From Ectopseudomonas guguanensis (lineage in GTDB: Bacteria; Pseudomonadota; Gammaproteobacteria; Pseudomonadales; Pseudomonadaceae): 64,000 nucleotides of DNA. Below are positions 37,040 through 44,979 of this stretch, in pieces; within the stretch, counting starts at the first letter, position 1; every line of letters starts with the position of its first letter. The translations under genes and the position numbers were made by a program. The stretch is taken from contig NZ_FNJJ01000012.1 in assembly GCF_900104265.1 (NCBI RefSeq), forward strand, positions 17,983 to 81,982, given 5' to 3'. The notes beneath the pieces are model-generated. The model made no database searches, was not told the origin of the DNA, and saw only the letters and a list, made by a program, of their open reading frames with translations.

Positions 37040-37618
37040 TCAGAAGCTCAGGCGTGGCTGCTCCGGCGTCAGCTCCACACCCTGCTGGCCGTTCGGGCCG
37101 ATCAGTTGTACCTGAATCTTCTCGGTGGCGGGGAAGCGTTTGAACAGTTCGGCGAGATCCAACTGTTTCAATTCGTTGGCCTTGGCGCATTCGAAGCGGT
37201 AGTGCGCGTGGATGTCGCTGTGTTCGCCTTCATGAGCATGATGGTCGTGGTCGTGGTCGTGGTCGGCGTCGCCGAATAATGGGCTTTTCAGCTCGACCTC
37301 GGTGGCCTTGCAGTCACCGCTGCCGAGGGCGAACAAGGTGATGGGCTGCTCCAGTTCGCCCTTGGCCGCAGCGACCTTGGCCTTGTCGGCATCGCTCTTG
37401 GCGGCATGCTCGAAACCGACCAGATTCATCGCCGGGCTTTCCAGCTGCAACTCCAGCAGATTGCCGTCCAGCGCGGCATTGAGGCTGGCGACACCATGCT
37501 CATGGGCGCCCAGGCTATCGTGAGCGTGTTCATGGTCGTGATCATGGCCGTGCTCATGGGCCTGGGCGGCGACCAGGGGCAGCAGGGCGAAGGGCAGGGC
37601 GAGCAGCAGGTGGCGCAT
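37040..37618 (-). CDS. His-rich periplasmic zinc-binding protein, DUF2796/ZrgA family
   Basis: 192 residues: signal peptide (LLLALPFALLPLVAAQA), a mature N-terminus packed with His and Asp (HEHGHDHDHEHAHD), and a second His cluster (DHDHDHHAHEGEHS) near the middle. ZrgA-type proteins help zinc acquisition in Vibrio and Pseudomonas. Start at 37618 is chosen from ggag six bases upstream; an in-frame ATG at 37633 is possible. First gene of the operon, 25 bases downstream of a Zur-like palindrome. Confidence 0.87.
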   Translation of the reverse strand: MRHLLLALPFALLPLVAAQAHEHGHDHDHEHAHDSLGAHEHGVASLNAALDGNLLELQLESPAMNLVGFEHAAKSDADKAKVAAAKGELEQPITLFALGSGDCKATEVELKSPLFGDADHDHDHDHHAHEGEHSDIHAHYRFECAKANELKQLDLAELFKRFPATEKIQVQLIGPNGQQGVELTPEQPRLSF

Positions 37619-37643
37619 GGTGGTCTCCAGCATGGGTACGGTT

Positions 37644-37662
37644 GTTGTTACGTTATAACAAC
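37644..37662. promoter_or_regulatory. Zur-like operator
   Basis: Perfect inverted repeat gttgtta-n5-taacaac containing the core gttataac, in the AT-rich space just upstream of the His-rich zinc gene. It resembles Zur sites of gamma-proteobacteria, so zinc-dependent repression is expected. It could also affect the divergent small gene at 37729. Confidence 0.65.
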
Positions 37663-37728
37663 TTTCGCGGTGAGCTGGCCAGCCCGCCACTGCCGTGGGA
37701 GCATGCGAATTCTGACTGGAGGCTGAAC

Positions 37729-38076
37729 ATGGTGCGAATTCGTGGGCGAATCGGTGATTGGCCGGTAGACCTGACACTGGAACTGGATGCCGGAGACTGG
37801 GCGCAACTGGCGCAGCATATGGCGCTTGCGCCGGCCAGCGCGCCAGCGCCTGCTGCTGCTCCCGCGGCCGATGCGGGCGACGCCCTGTGGCAGACCGCGT
37901 TGCAACTGGTGCGTGATGCGGGTCAGGTCGAAGGGCCGCGGTTAATGAGCCAGTTGGCGGCGTTGGCGGGTGGTGAGGCTGCGGGCAAGCGCCTGCTGGT
38001 GCGTCTGCGCCATTGCGCGCAGATTCGCATGGAAACCGGCGCGGATGCGCCGATCTATCACTGGGTGGCGGAGTAA
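37729..38076 (+). CDS. conserved hypothetical protein
   Basis: 115-residue soluble protein (MVRIRGRIGDWPVDLTLELD) with an Ala/Pro-rich linker at about 41-58 (APASAPAPAAAPAADA) and a helical C-terminal part. A small gene occupies the same position in P. aeruginosa. No function can be assigned. Start has ggagg eight bases upstream. Confidence 0.7.
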   Translation: MVRIRGRIGDWPVDLTLELDAGDWAQLAQHMALAPASAPAPAAAPAADAGDALWQTALQLVRDAGQVEGPRLMSQLAALAGGEAAGKRLLVRLRHCAQIRMETGADAPIYHWVAE

Positions 38077-38100
38077 GGCATGCCGAATGGCGATCTGCCT

Positions 38101-38174
38101 GTAGGGTGCGCCGCGCGCACCGGGTAGCGTCTGCTCGATTTGGCTAGACCCCGGTGCGCATGGCACACCCTACG
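38101..38174. repeat. REP-like palindromic pair, family A (copy 4)
   Basis: gtagggtgcgccgcgcgcac and, inverted, ggtgcgcatggcacacccta separated by ~32 bases, between two converging genes. Confidence 0.75.
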
Positions 38175-38196
38175 GCGAGTACGATGAACGCTGAGG

Positions 38197-39069
38197 TCAG
38201 TAGATCGCCTGGTACAGCTTGCGGCGGTATGTGGTGACCAGCGGGTGGTCGCCGCCAAGCAGATCGAATACCTGCAGCAGGGTCTTGTGCGGCAGGCCGT
38301 CGCCGTAGCTGCGGTTGCGCACGAACAGCTTGAGCAGACCCTCCAGCGCGGCTTCGTACTGCTGACGCGCCAGTTGCTGCACGGCGAGCTGGTAGACCGC
38401 TTCGTCATCCTCGGCATTCTGTGCCAGGCGGCTTTTCAGCGTGGCCACTTCCGGCAGGTCGGCGGCCTGGCGCAGGAAGGTCAGCTGCGCCTTGGCGCCG
38501 GCCAGCGCCTGCTTGTGCTCATCGCCCTTCACGGCGTCGAGTACCACTTCGGCCTCGCCCAGCTCCCCGCGCTCGGCCAGGCAGCGCGCGTAGAGAATCA
38601 GCGCCGCGCCGTTCTCGTTGTTCTCGGTCAGCACCTGCTTGAGCAGCGCTTCGGTTTCGGCAAAACGGCCTTCGGCGAACAGTGCCTGGGCGCTTTCCAT
38701 CGGGTCGGCAGCAGCGGGCGCCGGCTCGGCAACGTGAGGCTTGAGCATCTCGCGGATCGCCGCTTCCGGCTGGGCACCGGCGAAGCCATCCACCGGCTGG
38801 CCGTCCTTGAACAGTACGACGGTGGGCAGGCTGCGGATGCCGAAGCGCATGACGATGTCCTGCTCGATATCGCAGTTGACCTTGGCCAGCAGCAGCTCAC
38901 CGGCATAGTCCTCGGTGATCTTCGCCAGCATCGGCATCAGCGCCTTGCACGGCGCGCACCATTCGGCCCAGAAGTCCACCAGCACCGGTTTGTGGAAGGA
39001 ATTCTCGATCACCAGTTGCTCGAAGTTGGCGGCGCCGGAGATATCGAAGATGTAGGGGGAGTCGCTCAT
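38197..39069 (-). CDS. Thioredoxin-TPR co-chaperone, CnoX/YbbN family
   Basis: 290 residues: an N-terminal thioredoxin domain (about 1-110) with an intact WCAPC active site (W37-C41), followed by TPR helices (about 125-290). E. coli CnoX (YbbN) holds proteins under oxidative stress and passes them to GroEL and DnaK; its own motif lacks the redox pair, whereas this protein keeps both cysteines, so a disulfide reductase role is possible. Monocistronic by appearance. Confidence 0.88.
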   Translation of the reverse strand: MSDSPYIFDISGAANFEQLVIENSFHKPVLVDFWAEWCAPCKALMPMLAKITEDYAGELLLAKVNCDIEQDIVMRFGIRSLPTVVLFKDGQPVDGFAGAQPEAAIREMLKPHVAEPAPAAADPMESAQALFAEGRFAETEALLKQVLTENNENGAALILYARCLAERGELGEAEVVLDAVKGDEHKQALAGAKAQLTFLRQAADLPEVATLKSRLAQNAEDDEAVYQLAVQQLARQQYEAALEGLLKLFVRNRSYGDGLPHKTLLQVFDLLGGDHPLVTTYRRKLYQAIY

Positions 39070-39149
39070 GGTCGGTCTCGAAAAGCGGGGCAATGCACTA
39101 TTAATGCGGGCAGGTGGTTCGCGAAACAAGGGGGCCGCCGATGTTGCCT

Positions 39150-39212
39150 GTAGCCCGGATGCAATCCGGGAATGGCTGGGCACCCTGTTCCCCGGATTGC
39201 ATCCGGGCTACG
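39150..39212. repeat. REP-like palindromic pair, family B (copy 1)
   Basis: gtagcccggatgcaatccgg and its inverted copy ccggattgcatccgggctac, 20 bases apart. The same pair occurs at 44377-44436. Confidence 0.78.
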
Positions 39213-39867
39213 TCGGTCGTCGCGCATGATACAGGCTGACTTCGCGAAACTCCGCTGGCTCGGCCAGGTCCGGCCAGGTACAGCCATCCAGCAATGCCAG
39301 GCGCTGGTACAGCGGATGGCGGAAGTCCTTGACCCGCGAATCGGCCACCAGCGCCTGACGGCCGCGGCTGAGGAAGTGGTCCAGCAACGGCAGATTGGCG
39401 CGGTCGTAGAGCACGTCGGCGACCAGAATCAGGTCGTAGCGGTCCGCTTCGGCGAAGAAATCATCCGAGTAGCTCAGCGTCACGCCATTGATCTCGGCAT
39501 TGGCGCGGCAGGCTGCCAGCGCCAACGGGTCGAGATCGCAGGCCACCACTTCGGCGGCGCCGGCCTTGGCGGCGGCAATCGCGGCCACGCCGGAGCCTGC
39601 GCCAAAGTCCAGCACGCGCTTGTCGCGCACCCACTCGGGACGCTCGGCCAGCCAGCGCGCCAGCACCAGGCCGCTGGCCCAGCAGAAGCACCAGTAGGGC
39701 GGCTCTTCGAGGATGCGCCGGGTTTCCTCGGGGTTGAACGCGCGATCCATGTTGCTGGCGTCGATCAGCCACAGGGCGATATCGGTGCCTGGCAGCGTTT
39801 CGGCCACCAGGCGGGCATCGCCGAGCAGTTCGCTCAGTGCCTGCTGCAGCGCCTCGGGTGGCCTCAT
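39208..39867 (-). CDS. SAM-dependent methyltransferase (PrmA/ETFB-lysine methyltransferase-like)
   Basis: 219 residues with a class I SAM-binding loop VLDFGAGSGVAAIAAA (about residues 86-101), an acidic motif VACDLDPLA, and a DLILVADVLYD post-I segment typical of protein lysine methyltransferases related to METTL20. Substrate not known. Starts four bases inside the end of the lipoprotein gene, so the two are co-transcribed. Its C-terminal codons adjoin the family-B repeat. Confidence 0.82.
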   Translation of the reverse strand: MRPPEALQQALSELLGDARLVAETLPGTDIALWLIDASNMDRAFNPEETRRILEEPPYWCFCWASGLVLARWLAERPEWVRDKRVLDFGAGSGVAAIAAAKAGAAEVVACDLDPLALAACRANAEINGVTLSYSDDFFAEADRYDLILVADVLYDRANLPLLDHFLSRGRQALVADSRVKDFRHPLYQRLALLDGCTWPDLAEPAEFREVSLYHARRPT

Positions 39868-40304
39868 GGTGCCGGCACCAACTGCAGTGAACCGAGGTCC
39901 TGATCCTTGAGTTCGGCAATGGTGCGTGCCGGCAGGCGTTGCACCAGGCGGCCGGACTGGCTGACCCGGCCGCGCAGTTCCAGGCGCAGATCCTGCGGCG
40001 CCTGCTGCGTGTTCAGCGGCAGATGAAACGGCAGCGCTGCGCCGTTGCCACGCAGATGAACCTGGCCCAGCAGGGCGCGCGGCCGGCCGCGCATATCCAC
40101 GCCCAACAGCGCCAGATCGACATCGGCGCCAGCGGCGACGCCGAGCAGCTCGCCGCGCAGTCCGGGGCCCTGGATGGCAGGCGTACTGGCTTCGATCTCT
40201 GTCGGCGCGGGCGTGGCAGGCGCTGTGGTCGCAGTGGGTTCGCTGGCGCAGGCGGCTAGCAGGCCGCTCAATGCCAGTGGCAGGAAGGGCAGGTATCGGT
40301 TCAT
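39864..40304 (-). CDS. YbaY/YscW-like lipoprotein
   Basis: 146 residues with a lipobox LAAC (Cys19) after a hydrophobic signal, a Thr/Pro/Ala-rich linker, and a ~100-residue beta domain (GELLGVAAGADVDLALLGVD ... LRLELRGRVSQSGRLV) resembling YbaY/pilotin-like domains. Predicted to sit in the outer membrane facing the periplasm. Function unknown. Confidence 0.72.
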   Translation of the reverse strand: MNRYLPFLPLALSGLLAACASEPTATTAPATPAPTEIEASTPAIQGPGLRGELLGVAAGADVDLALLGVDMRGRPRALLGQVHLRGNGAALPFHLPLNTQQAPQDLRLELRGRVSQSGRLVQRLPARTIAELKDQDLGSLQLVPAP

Positions 40305-40449
40305 GGCAGGTTCTGCTTTTTAAACGTTTATGGGCATAGCTTAATTTGTCTTGCGGCCTCTAAGCAGGCCATCTCAAGGCTCCTTACATTTTTCAATGGC
40401 GTGCTATGCGCTACCATGACGCCTTTGCCGCCAATAGTCCGCGCCTGCC

Positions 40450-40917
40450 ATGCATTGTCCCTTCTGCGCCGCCAACGACACCAAGGTCATCGATTCCCGT
40501 CTGGTCGCCGAGGGCGATCAGGTGCGCCGCCGCCGCGAATGCGTGGCCTGTGGTGAACGTTTCACCACCTTCGAAACCGCCGAGCTGGTGATGCCGCGCC
40601 TGATCAAGCAGGACGGCAGCCGCCAGCCCTTCGACGAAGAGAAGCTGCGCGCCGGCATGCAGCGTGCGCTGGAAAAACGCCCGGTCAGCGTCGAGCGCCT
40701 GGAAGAGGCCATCGCCCGCATCAAGCAGCAACTGCGCGCCACCGGTGAGCGCGAGGTGAAATCGCTGGTGCTCGGTGAGCTGGTGATGACCGAGCTGAGC
40801 AAGCTCGACGAGGTGGCCTACATCCGTTTCGCCTCGGTCTATCGACGCTTCCAGGACCTTAACGAATTCCGCGAAGAGATCGAACGTCTGGCCCGTGAGC
40901 CGTCGAAAAGCCGATGA
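40450..40917 (+). CDS. nrdR: Transcriptional repressor NrdR
   Basis: 155 residues: N-terminal zinc ribbon (MHCPFCAANDTKVIDSR ... CVACGERF) and an ATP-cone domain (about 49-139). NrdR represses ribonucleotide reductase genes according to ATP/dATP levels. It overlaps ribD by four bases and leads the riboflavin operon, as is common in gamma-proteobacteria. The divergent 145-base gap upstream holds nothing I can name. Confidence 0.97.
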   Translation: MHCPFCAANDTKVIDSRLVAEGDQVRRRRECVACGERFTTFETAELVMPRLIKQDGSRQPFDEEKLRAGMQRALEKRPVSVERLEEAIARIKQQLRATGEREVKSLVLGELVMTELSKLDEVAYIRFASVYRRFQDLNEFREEIERLAREPSKSR

Positions 40918-42029
40918 GCGAGCGCGACCACTTCTTCATGGCGCGTGCCCTCAAGCTGGCGCGCAAAGGCCTTTACTCCACCCATCCGAATCCGCGTGTC
41001 GGCTGCGTCATCGTGCGTGACGGCGAGATCGTCGGCGAGGGCTGGCATGCCCGTGCCGGCGAGCCGCACGCCGAGGTGCATGCTCTGCGCCAGGCCGGTG
41101 AGCGCGCGCGTGGTGCCACCGCCTACGTCACCCTGGAACCCTGCAGCCACCACGGGCGTACGCCGCCCTGCGCCGATGCGCTGGTCGCCGCCGGGGTCGG
41201 TCGGGTGGTCGCGGCGATGCAGGATCCCAACCCGCAGGTCGCCGGTCGCGGCCTGCTGCGCCTGGCCAATGCCGGGATCGAAGTGCTGTCCGGTGTGCTG
41301 GAGGCCGAGGCACGGGCGCTCAACGTCGGCTTCATCAAGCGCATGGAAAGCGGCCTGCCATTCGTTCGGGTCAAGTCGGCGATGAGTCTGGATGGCCGCA
41401 CGGCCATGGCCAGCGGCGAGAGCCAGTGGATCACCGGCCCGGCGGCTCGCGCCGAGGTGCAGCGGTTGCGCGCCCAGTCCAGTGTGGTGCTCAGCGGCGC
41501 CGACACCGTGCTGGCCGACGACGCCCGGTTGACCGTGCGTCCCGACGAGCTGGGGCTGGGGGTGGAGGCCACCTTCATGGCGGCTTCGCGGCCGCCGCTG
41601 CGGGTGTTGATCGATGGTCGGTTGCGGGTGCCGCTGAGCAAGTCGTTCTTCCAGGTCGGCCCGGCGCTGGTGGCGACCTGCGCTGCGGCCGCTGCACGTG
41701 ACCGCTACCTGGCCGATGGCCACGAACTGCTCGCCGTGCCGGGTAGCAATGGTCATGTCGACCTGCGCAAGCTGCTGCAGGAGTTGGCCGGGCGTGGCGT
41801 CAATGAAGTGCTGGTGGAGGCCGGGCCTCGCCTGGCGGGCGCCTTCGCCCGTGCCGGGCTGGTGGACGAGTACCGCATCTTCGTTGCACCCAAGCTGCTG
41901 GGCTCCCATGCGCGGCCATTGTTCGAGCTGCCGCTCAACCGCATGGCCGAAGCGCCGGAATTGCAGATTCTCGATATCCGTGCCGTCGGCGACGACTGGC
42001 AGATCACCGCGGTGCCCAAGGCCAGGTAG
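40914..42029 (+). CDS. ribD: Bifunctional diaminohydroxyphosphoribosylaminopyrimidine deaminase / reductase RibD
   Basis: Second and third steps of riboflavin synthesis. Residues 1-145 form the deaminase with zinc ligands H52 (PHAEVHAL), C77 and C86 (PCSHHGRTPPC); residues 150-371 form the NADPH-dependent reductase (VKSAMSLDGRTAM). Length 371 is normal. The stop codon TAG lies inside a family-A repeat, so the very C-terminus may have been set by the repeat. Followed by an FMN riboswitch rather than directly by ribE. Confidence 0.95.
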   Translation: MSERDHFFMARALKLARKGLYSTHPNPRVGCVIVRDGEIVGEGWHARAGEPHAEVHALRQAGERARGATAYVTLEPCSHHGRTPPCADALVAAGVGRVVAAMQDPNPQVAGRGLLRLANAGIEVLSGVLEAEARALNVGFIKRMESGLPFVRVKSAMSLDGRTAMASGESQWITGPAARAEVQRLRAQSSVVLSGADTVLADDARLTVRPDELGLGVEATFMAASRPPLRVLIDGRLRVPLSKSFFQVGPALVATCAAAAARDRYLADGHELLAVPGSNGHVDLRKLLQELAGRGVNEVLVEAGPRLAGAFARAGLVDEYRIFVAPKLLGSHARPLFELPLNRMAEAPELQILDIRAVGDDWQITAVPKAR

Positions 42030-42139
42030 GGTGCGCCGTGCGCACCGCGGCTCGTACCGCTTGAGCAGCGGTTACCATTCGAGCAGGCGCGGGCCTGGCG
42101 GATCGGTGGTTGACCCTGGTGCGCGCGGCGCACCTTACG
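42026..42139. repeat. REP-like palindromic pair, family A (copy 5)
   Basis: gtagggtgcgccgtgcgcac at 42026 and the inverted ggtgcgcgcggcgcacctta at 42118, ~70 bases apart. The first unit supplies the ribD stop codon (TAG at 42027-42029). It lies between ribD and the FMN riboswitch. Confidence 0.75.
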
Positions 42140-42198
42140 AACCATGCGCCGCGGCGATAAATGTGGTAAAACGCCACGCGGCCATTCATATGGCCGCA

Positions 42199-42348
42199 AC
42201 GTTCTCAGGGCGGGGTGAGATTCCCCACCGGCGGTAATGGTTCGCAGAACCTAGCCCGCGAGCGCTCGCCATGGCTCCTGCCTGGCGAGGTCCAGCAGAC
42301 CCGGTGCGATTCCGGGGCCGACGGTATAGTCCGGATAAAGAGAGAGCG
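42199..42348 (+). promoter_or_regulatory. FMN riboswitch (RFN element)
   Basis: Conserved RFN signatures in order: agggcggggtgagattccc, accggcggtaatgg, agacccggtgcgattccggg, and gacggtatagtccgg followed by gagagag. FMN binding would reduce expression of ribE, ribB, ribH and downstream genes. A hairpin-rich segment follows (gggattccctcc; 42348-42360), and the leader continues ~90 bases to the next start codon. Confidence 0.95.
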
Positions 42349-42437
42349 GGATTCCCTCCTCGGGCGCCTTTTTGCGCGTCCGCGAAATCCCTATCGATCG
42401 GCATTGCCCTGTTTTTGACCAAAACAGGAGTTCGTCC

Positions 42438-42494
42438 ATGCTGTTCAGCACCATCTTCTACGTGAAACCGGAGGGCGTATGTTCACCGGCATAA
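42438..42494 (+). CDS. possible 18-residue leader ORF in ribE leader
   Basis: ATG with a strong caggag site eight bases upstream opens an 18-codon frame (MLFSTIFYVKPEGVCSPA) that ends at TAA 16 bases inside ribE. It lies downstream of the FMN riboswitch and overlaps ribE in a different frame, so it could couple translation to ribE. No homologue is known to me; it may be chance. Confidence 0.35.
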   Translation: MLFSTIFYVKPEGVCSPA

Positions 42495-43141
42495 TCGAAG
42501 CCATCGGCAGCATCCGCGCCATGACGCCCAAGGGCGGCGACGTGCGCGTCTACGTGGCCACCGGCAAACTCGATCTGGGCGACGTCAAGCTTGGCGACAG
42601 CATCGCCGTCAACGGCGTGTGCCTGACCGCGGTGGAACTGCCCGGCGACGGCTTCTGGGCCGACGTCAGCCGCGAGACGCTGGCGCGCACCGCCTTTGTC
42701 GACCTCAAGCCCGGCAGCGCGGTGAACCTGGAAAAGGCCCTGACGCCCACCAGCCGTCTCGGCGGGCACCTGGTCAGCGGTCACGTCGATGGCGTCGGCG
42801 AGATCGTCTCGCGCGCCGATAATGCCCGCGCCGTGCAGTTCAGGGTGCGTGCGCCGCGTGAGCTGGCCAAGTACATCGCGCACAAGGGCTCGATCACCGT
42901 CGACGGCACTAGCCTGACCGTCAACGCGGTCGATGGCGCCGAGTTCGAACTGACCATCGTGCCGCACACCCTGGCCGAGACCATCATGGTCGACTACCAG
43001 GCGGGGCGTAAGGTCAACCTCGAGGTGGACCTGCTGGCGCGTTACCTGGAGCGCCTGCTGCTCGGCGACAAGGCCGCAGAACCCAAGGCCTCGGGCCTCA
43101 CCGAAAGCTTTCTCGCCGAACACGGCTACCTGAAGAATTGA
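42479..43141 (+). CDS. ribE: Riboflavin synthase alpha chain
   Basis: 220 residues made of two homologous lumazine-binding barrels (MFTGIIEAIGSI... and about 98-195, GGHLVSGHVDGVGEIV). It converts two dimethylribityllumazines into riboflavin. In Pseudomonas annotations it is also called ribC. ccggagg precedes the start. First complete gene after the FMN riboswitch. Confidence 0.95.
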   Translation: MFTGIIEAIGSIRAMTPKGGDVRVYVATGKLDLGDVKLGDSIAVNGVCLTAVELPGDGFWADVSRETLARTAFVDLKPGSAVNLEKALTPTSRLGGHLVSGHVDGVGEIVSRADNARAVQFRVRAPRELAKYIAHKGSITVDGTSLTVNAVDGAEFELTIVPHTLAETIMVDYQAGRKVNLEVDLLARYLERLLLGDKAAEPKASGLTESFLAEHGYLKN

Positions 43142-43153
43142 GGAGACGCCCCG

Positions 43154-44233
43154 ATGGCGCTCAACACCGCTGAAGAACTGATCGAAGACATCCGCGCCGG
43201 CAAGATGGTCATCCTCATGGATGACGAGGACCGCGAGAACGAAGGCGATATCATCATCGCCTCCGAATGCGTCACCGCCGAGCACATCAACTTCATGGCC
43301 CGCTTCGCCCGTGGCCTGATCTGCATGCCGATGACCCGCGAACGCTGCGAGCTGCTCAAGCTGCCGTTGATGGCACCGCGCAACGGCTCCGGTTTCGGCA
43401 CCAAGTTCACCGTTTCCATCGAGGCCGCCGAGGGCGTGACCACCGGCATCTCCGCCGCCGACCGCGCCCGTACCGTGCAGGCCGCCGTGGCGCGCAATGC
43501 GGTGGCCGACGACATCGTCAGCCCCGGTCACATCTTCCCGCTGATGGCCCAGCCCGGCGGCGTGCTGGCGCGGGCCGGCCATACCGAAGCGGCCTGCGAC
43601 CTGGCGCGCATGGCCGGTTTCGAGCCGAGCGGGGTGATCTGCGAGATCATGAACGATGACGGCACCATGGCCCGTCGCCCGGAGCTCGAGGCCTTCGCCG
43701 AGCAGCACAATCTGAAGATCGGCACCATCGCCGACCTGATCCACTACCGTCTGATCCACGAGCGCACCGTCGAGCGCATCAGCGAGCAGCCGCTGGATAC
43801 CGAGCTGGGTCAGTTCAATCTGGTGACCTACCGCGACGCGGTGGAAGACACCGCGCATATGGCGCTGACCCTGGGCACCATCTGCGCCGAGGAACCGACT
43901 CTGGTGCGCGTGCACAACATGGACCCGCTGCGCGACCTGTTCCTGGTCAACCAGCCGGGCCGCTGGAGCATGCGTGCGGCGATGGCGGAAGTGGCCAAGG
44001 CCGGTAGCGGCGTGGTGCTGCTGCTCGGCAACCCGCTGACCGGGCCGGAGTTGCTGGCGCTGATCAGCCGTCAGCAGCCGGCCAACCCTGCGACCTACAG
44101 CACCGTCGGCGCCGGCTCGCAGATTCTGCGCGACCTCGGCGTGCGCAAGATGCGCCTGATGAGCTCGCCGATGAAGTTCAACGCGATATCCGGCTTCGAC
44201 CTCGAGGTTGTAGAATACTTGCCTTCTAAATAA
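43154..44233 (+). CDS. ribB: 3,4-dihydroxy-2-butanone 4-phosphate synthase with degenerate GTP cyclohydrolase II domain
   Basis: 359 residues. The N-terminal DHBP synthase (1-205) is complete, with DDEDRENEGD (23-32) binding metal and the conserved GHTEAACDLARMAG. The C-terminal ~150 residues resemble GTP cyclohydrolase II but lack its zinc-binding C-x10-C-x-C (the region reads VRVHNMDPLRDLFLVNQ), so this half should be inactive; a functional GTP cyclohydrolase II (ribA) is at 48470. Such RibBX-like fusions are known in proteobacteria. A 269-base repeat-filled gap follows. Confidence 0.92.
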   Translation: MALNTAEELIEDIRAGKMVILMDDEDRENEGDIIIASECVTAEHINFMARFARGLICMPMTRERCELLKLPLMAPRNGSGFGTKFTVSIEAAEGVTTGISAADRARTVQAAVARNAVADDIVSPGHIFPLMAQPGGVLARAGHTEAACDLARMAGFEPSGVICEIMNDDGTMARRPELEAFAEQHNLKIGTIADLIHYRLIHERTVERISEQPLDTELGQFNLVTYRDAVEDTAHMALTLGTICAEEPTLVRVHNMDPLRDLFLVNQPGRWSMRAAMAEVAKAGSGVVLLLGNPLTGPELLALISRQQPANPATYSTVGAGSQILRDLGVRKMRLMSSPMKFNAISGFDLEVVEYLPSK

Positions 44234-44262
44234 ATCGGCTCCGCAGGAGTCGCATCCGATGA

Positions 44263-44366
44263 CCCTCTCCCATTTATGGGAGAGGGTGCCCGGAGGGCGG
44301 GAGAGGGTGTTGTGACCAACGCGCAGCCCTCTCCCCCAGCCCCTCTCCCACAAGTGGAAGAGGGGA
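44263..44366. repeat. intergenic palindromic element, family C
   Basis: ccctctcccatttatgggag, agggcgggagagggtg, cagccctctcccccagcccc, tctcccacaagtggaagag: repeated and inverted ctctccc/gggagag units over ~100 bases. Comparable elements are frequent in Pseudomonas and Xanthomonas. Located inside the riboflavin operon, between ribB and ribH. Confidence 0.65.
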
Positions 44367-44376
44367 GCAAAACCCC

Positions 44377-44436
44377 GTAGCCCGGATGAAATCCGGGAAG
44401 ATCGGCACGCTGGCCCCGGATTGCATCCGGGCTACG
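44377..44436. repeat. REP-like palindromic pair, family B (copy 2)
   Basis: gtagcccggatgaaatccgg and inverted ccggattgcatccgggctac ~18 bases apart, the second copy of the pair seen at 39150. It follows directly on the family-C element. Confidence 0.78.
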
Positions 44437-44502
44437 CCGACAAACGAATTTTATTTTCGGAGCGCACAGCGCCCCGGCTCTTTAACCCATGTGAGACCCG
44501 TC

Positions 44503-44979
44503 ATGACCCTGAAGACCATCGAAGGTACCTTCATCGCCCCGAAGGGCAAATACGCCCTGGTGGTGGGCCGTTTCAACAGCTTCGTCGTCGAGAGCCTGGT
44601 CAGCGGCGCCATCGACGCCCTGGTTCGCCATGGCGTGAGCGAGAGCGACATCACCATCATCCGCGCACCGGGCGCCTTCGAGATTCCGCTGGTGACCCAG
44701 AAGGTCGCTCAGCGTGGCGAGTACGCGGCGATCATCGCCCTGGGCGCGGTCATTCGTGGCGGCACCCCGCACTTCGAATACGTGGCGGGCGAGTGCACCA
44801 AGGGCCTGGCCCAGGTGTCCATGGAATACGGCGTGCCGGTCGCCTTCGGCGTGCTGACCGTCGACTCCATCGAACAAGCCATCGAACGTTCCGGCACCAA
44901 GGCGGGTAACAAGGGTGCCGAAGCTGCGCTGTCTGCCCTGGAAATGGTCAGCCTGCTGGCGCAGTTGGAGGCCAAGTGA
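44503..44979 (+). CDS. ribH: 6,7-dimethyl-8-ribityllumazine synthase
   Basis: 158 residues beginning MTLKTIEGTFIAPKGKYALV. It condenses the RibB and RibD products; 60-mer or pentameric icosahedral capsids are typical. The phosphate-binding GAVIRGGTPHFEYVAGE with catalytic His is present. It overlaps nusB through GTGA. Distance from ribB (269 bases, with three palindromic elements) is unusual for this operon. Confidence 0.95.
   Translation: MTLKTIEGTFIAPKGKYALVVGRFNSFVVESLVSGAIDALVRHGVSESDITIIRAPGAFEIPLVTQKVAQRGEYAAIIALGAVIRGGTPHFEYVAGECTKGLAQVSMEYGVPVAFGVLTVDSIEQAIERSGTKAGNKGAEAALSALEMVSLLAQLEAK

Noticed and set aside
37180..37270. gtcgtg tandem repeats
   Set aside because: They encode the His/Asp clusters of the zinc-binding protein on the other strand.
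42458..44353. 631-codon open frame on the - strand across ribE-ribB
   Set aside because: Antisense to two well-defined riboflavin genes and running into the family-C repeat.
44263..44436. CRISPR-like array
   Set aside because: Units are palindromic and of different families, with no regular spacing or unique spacers, and no cas genes are present.
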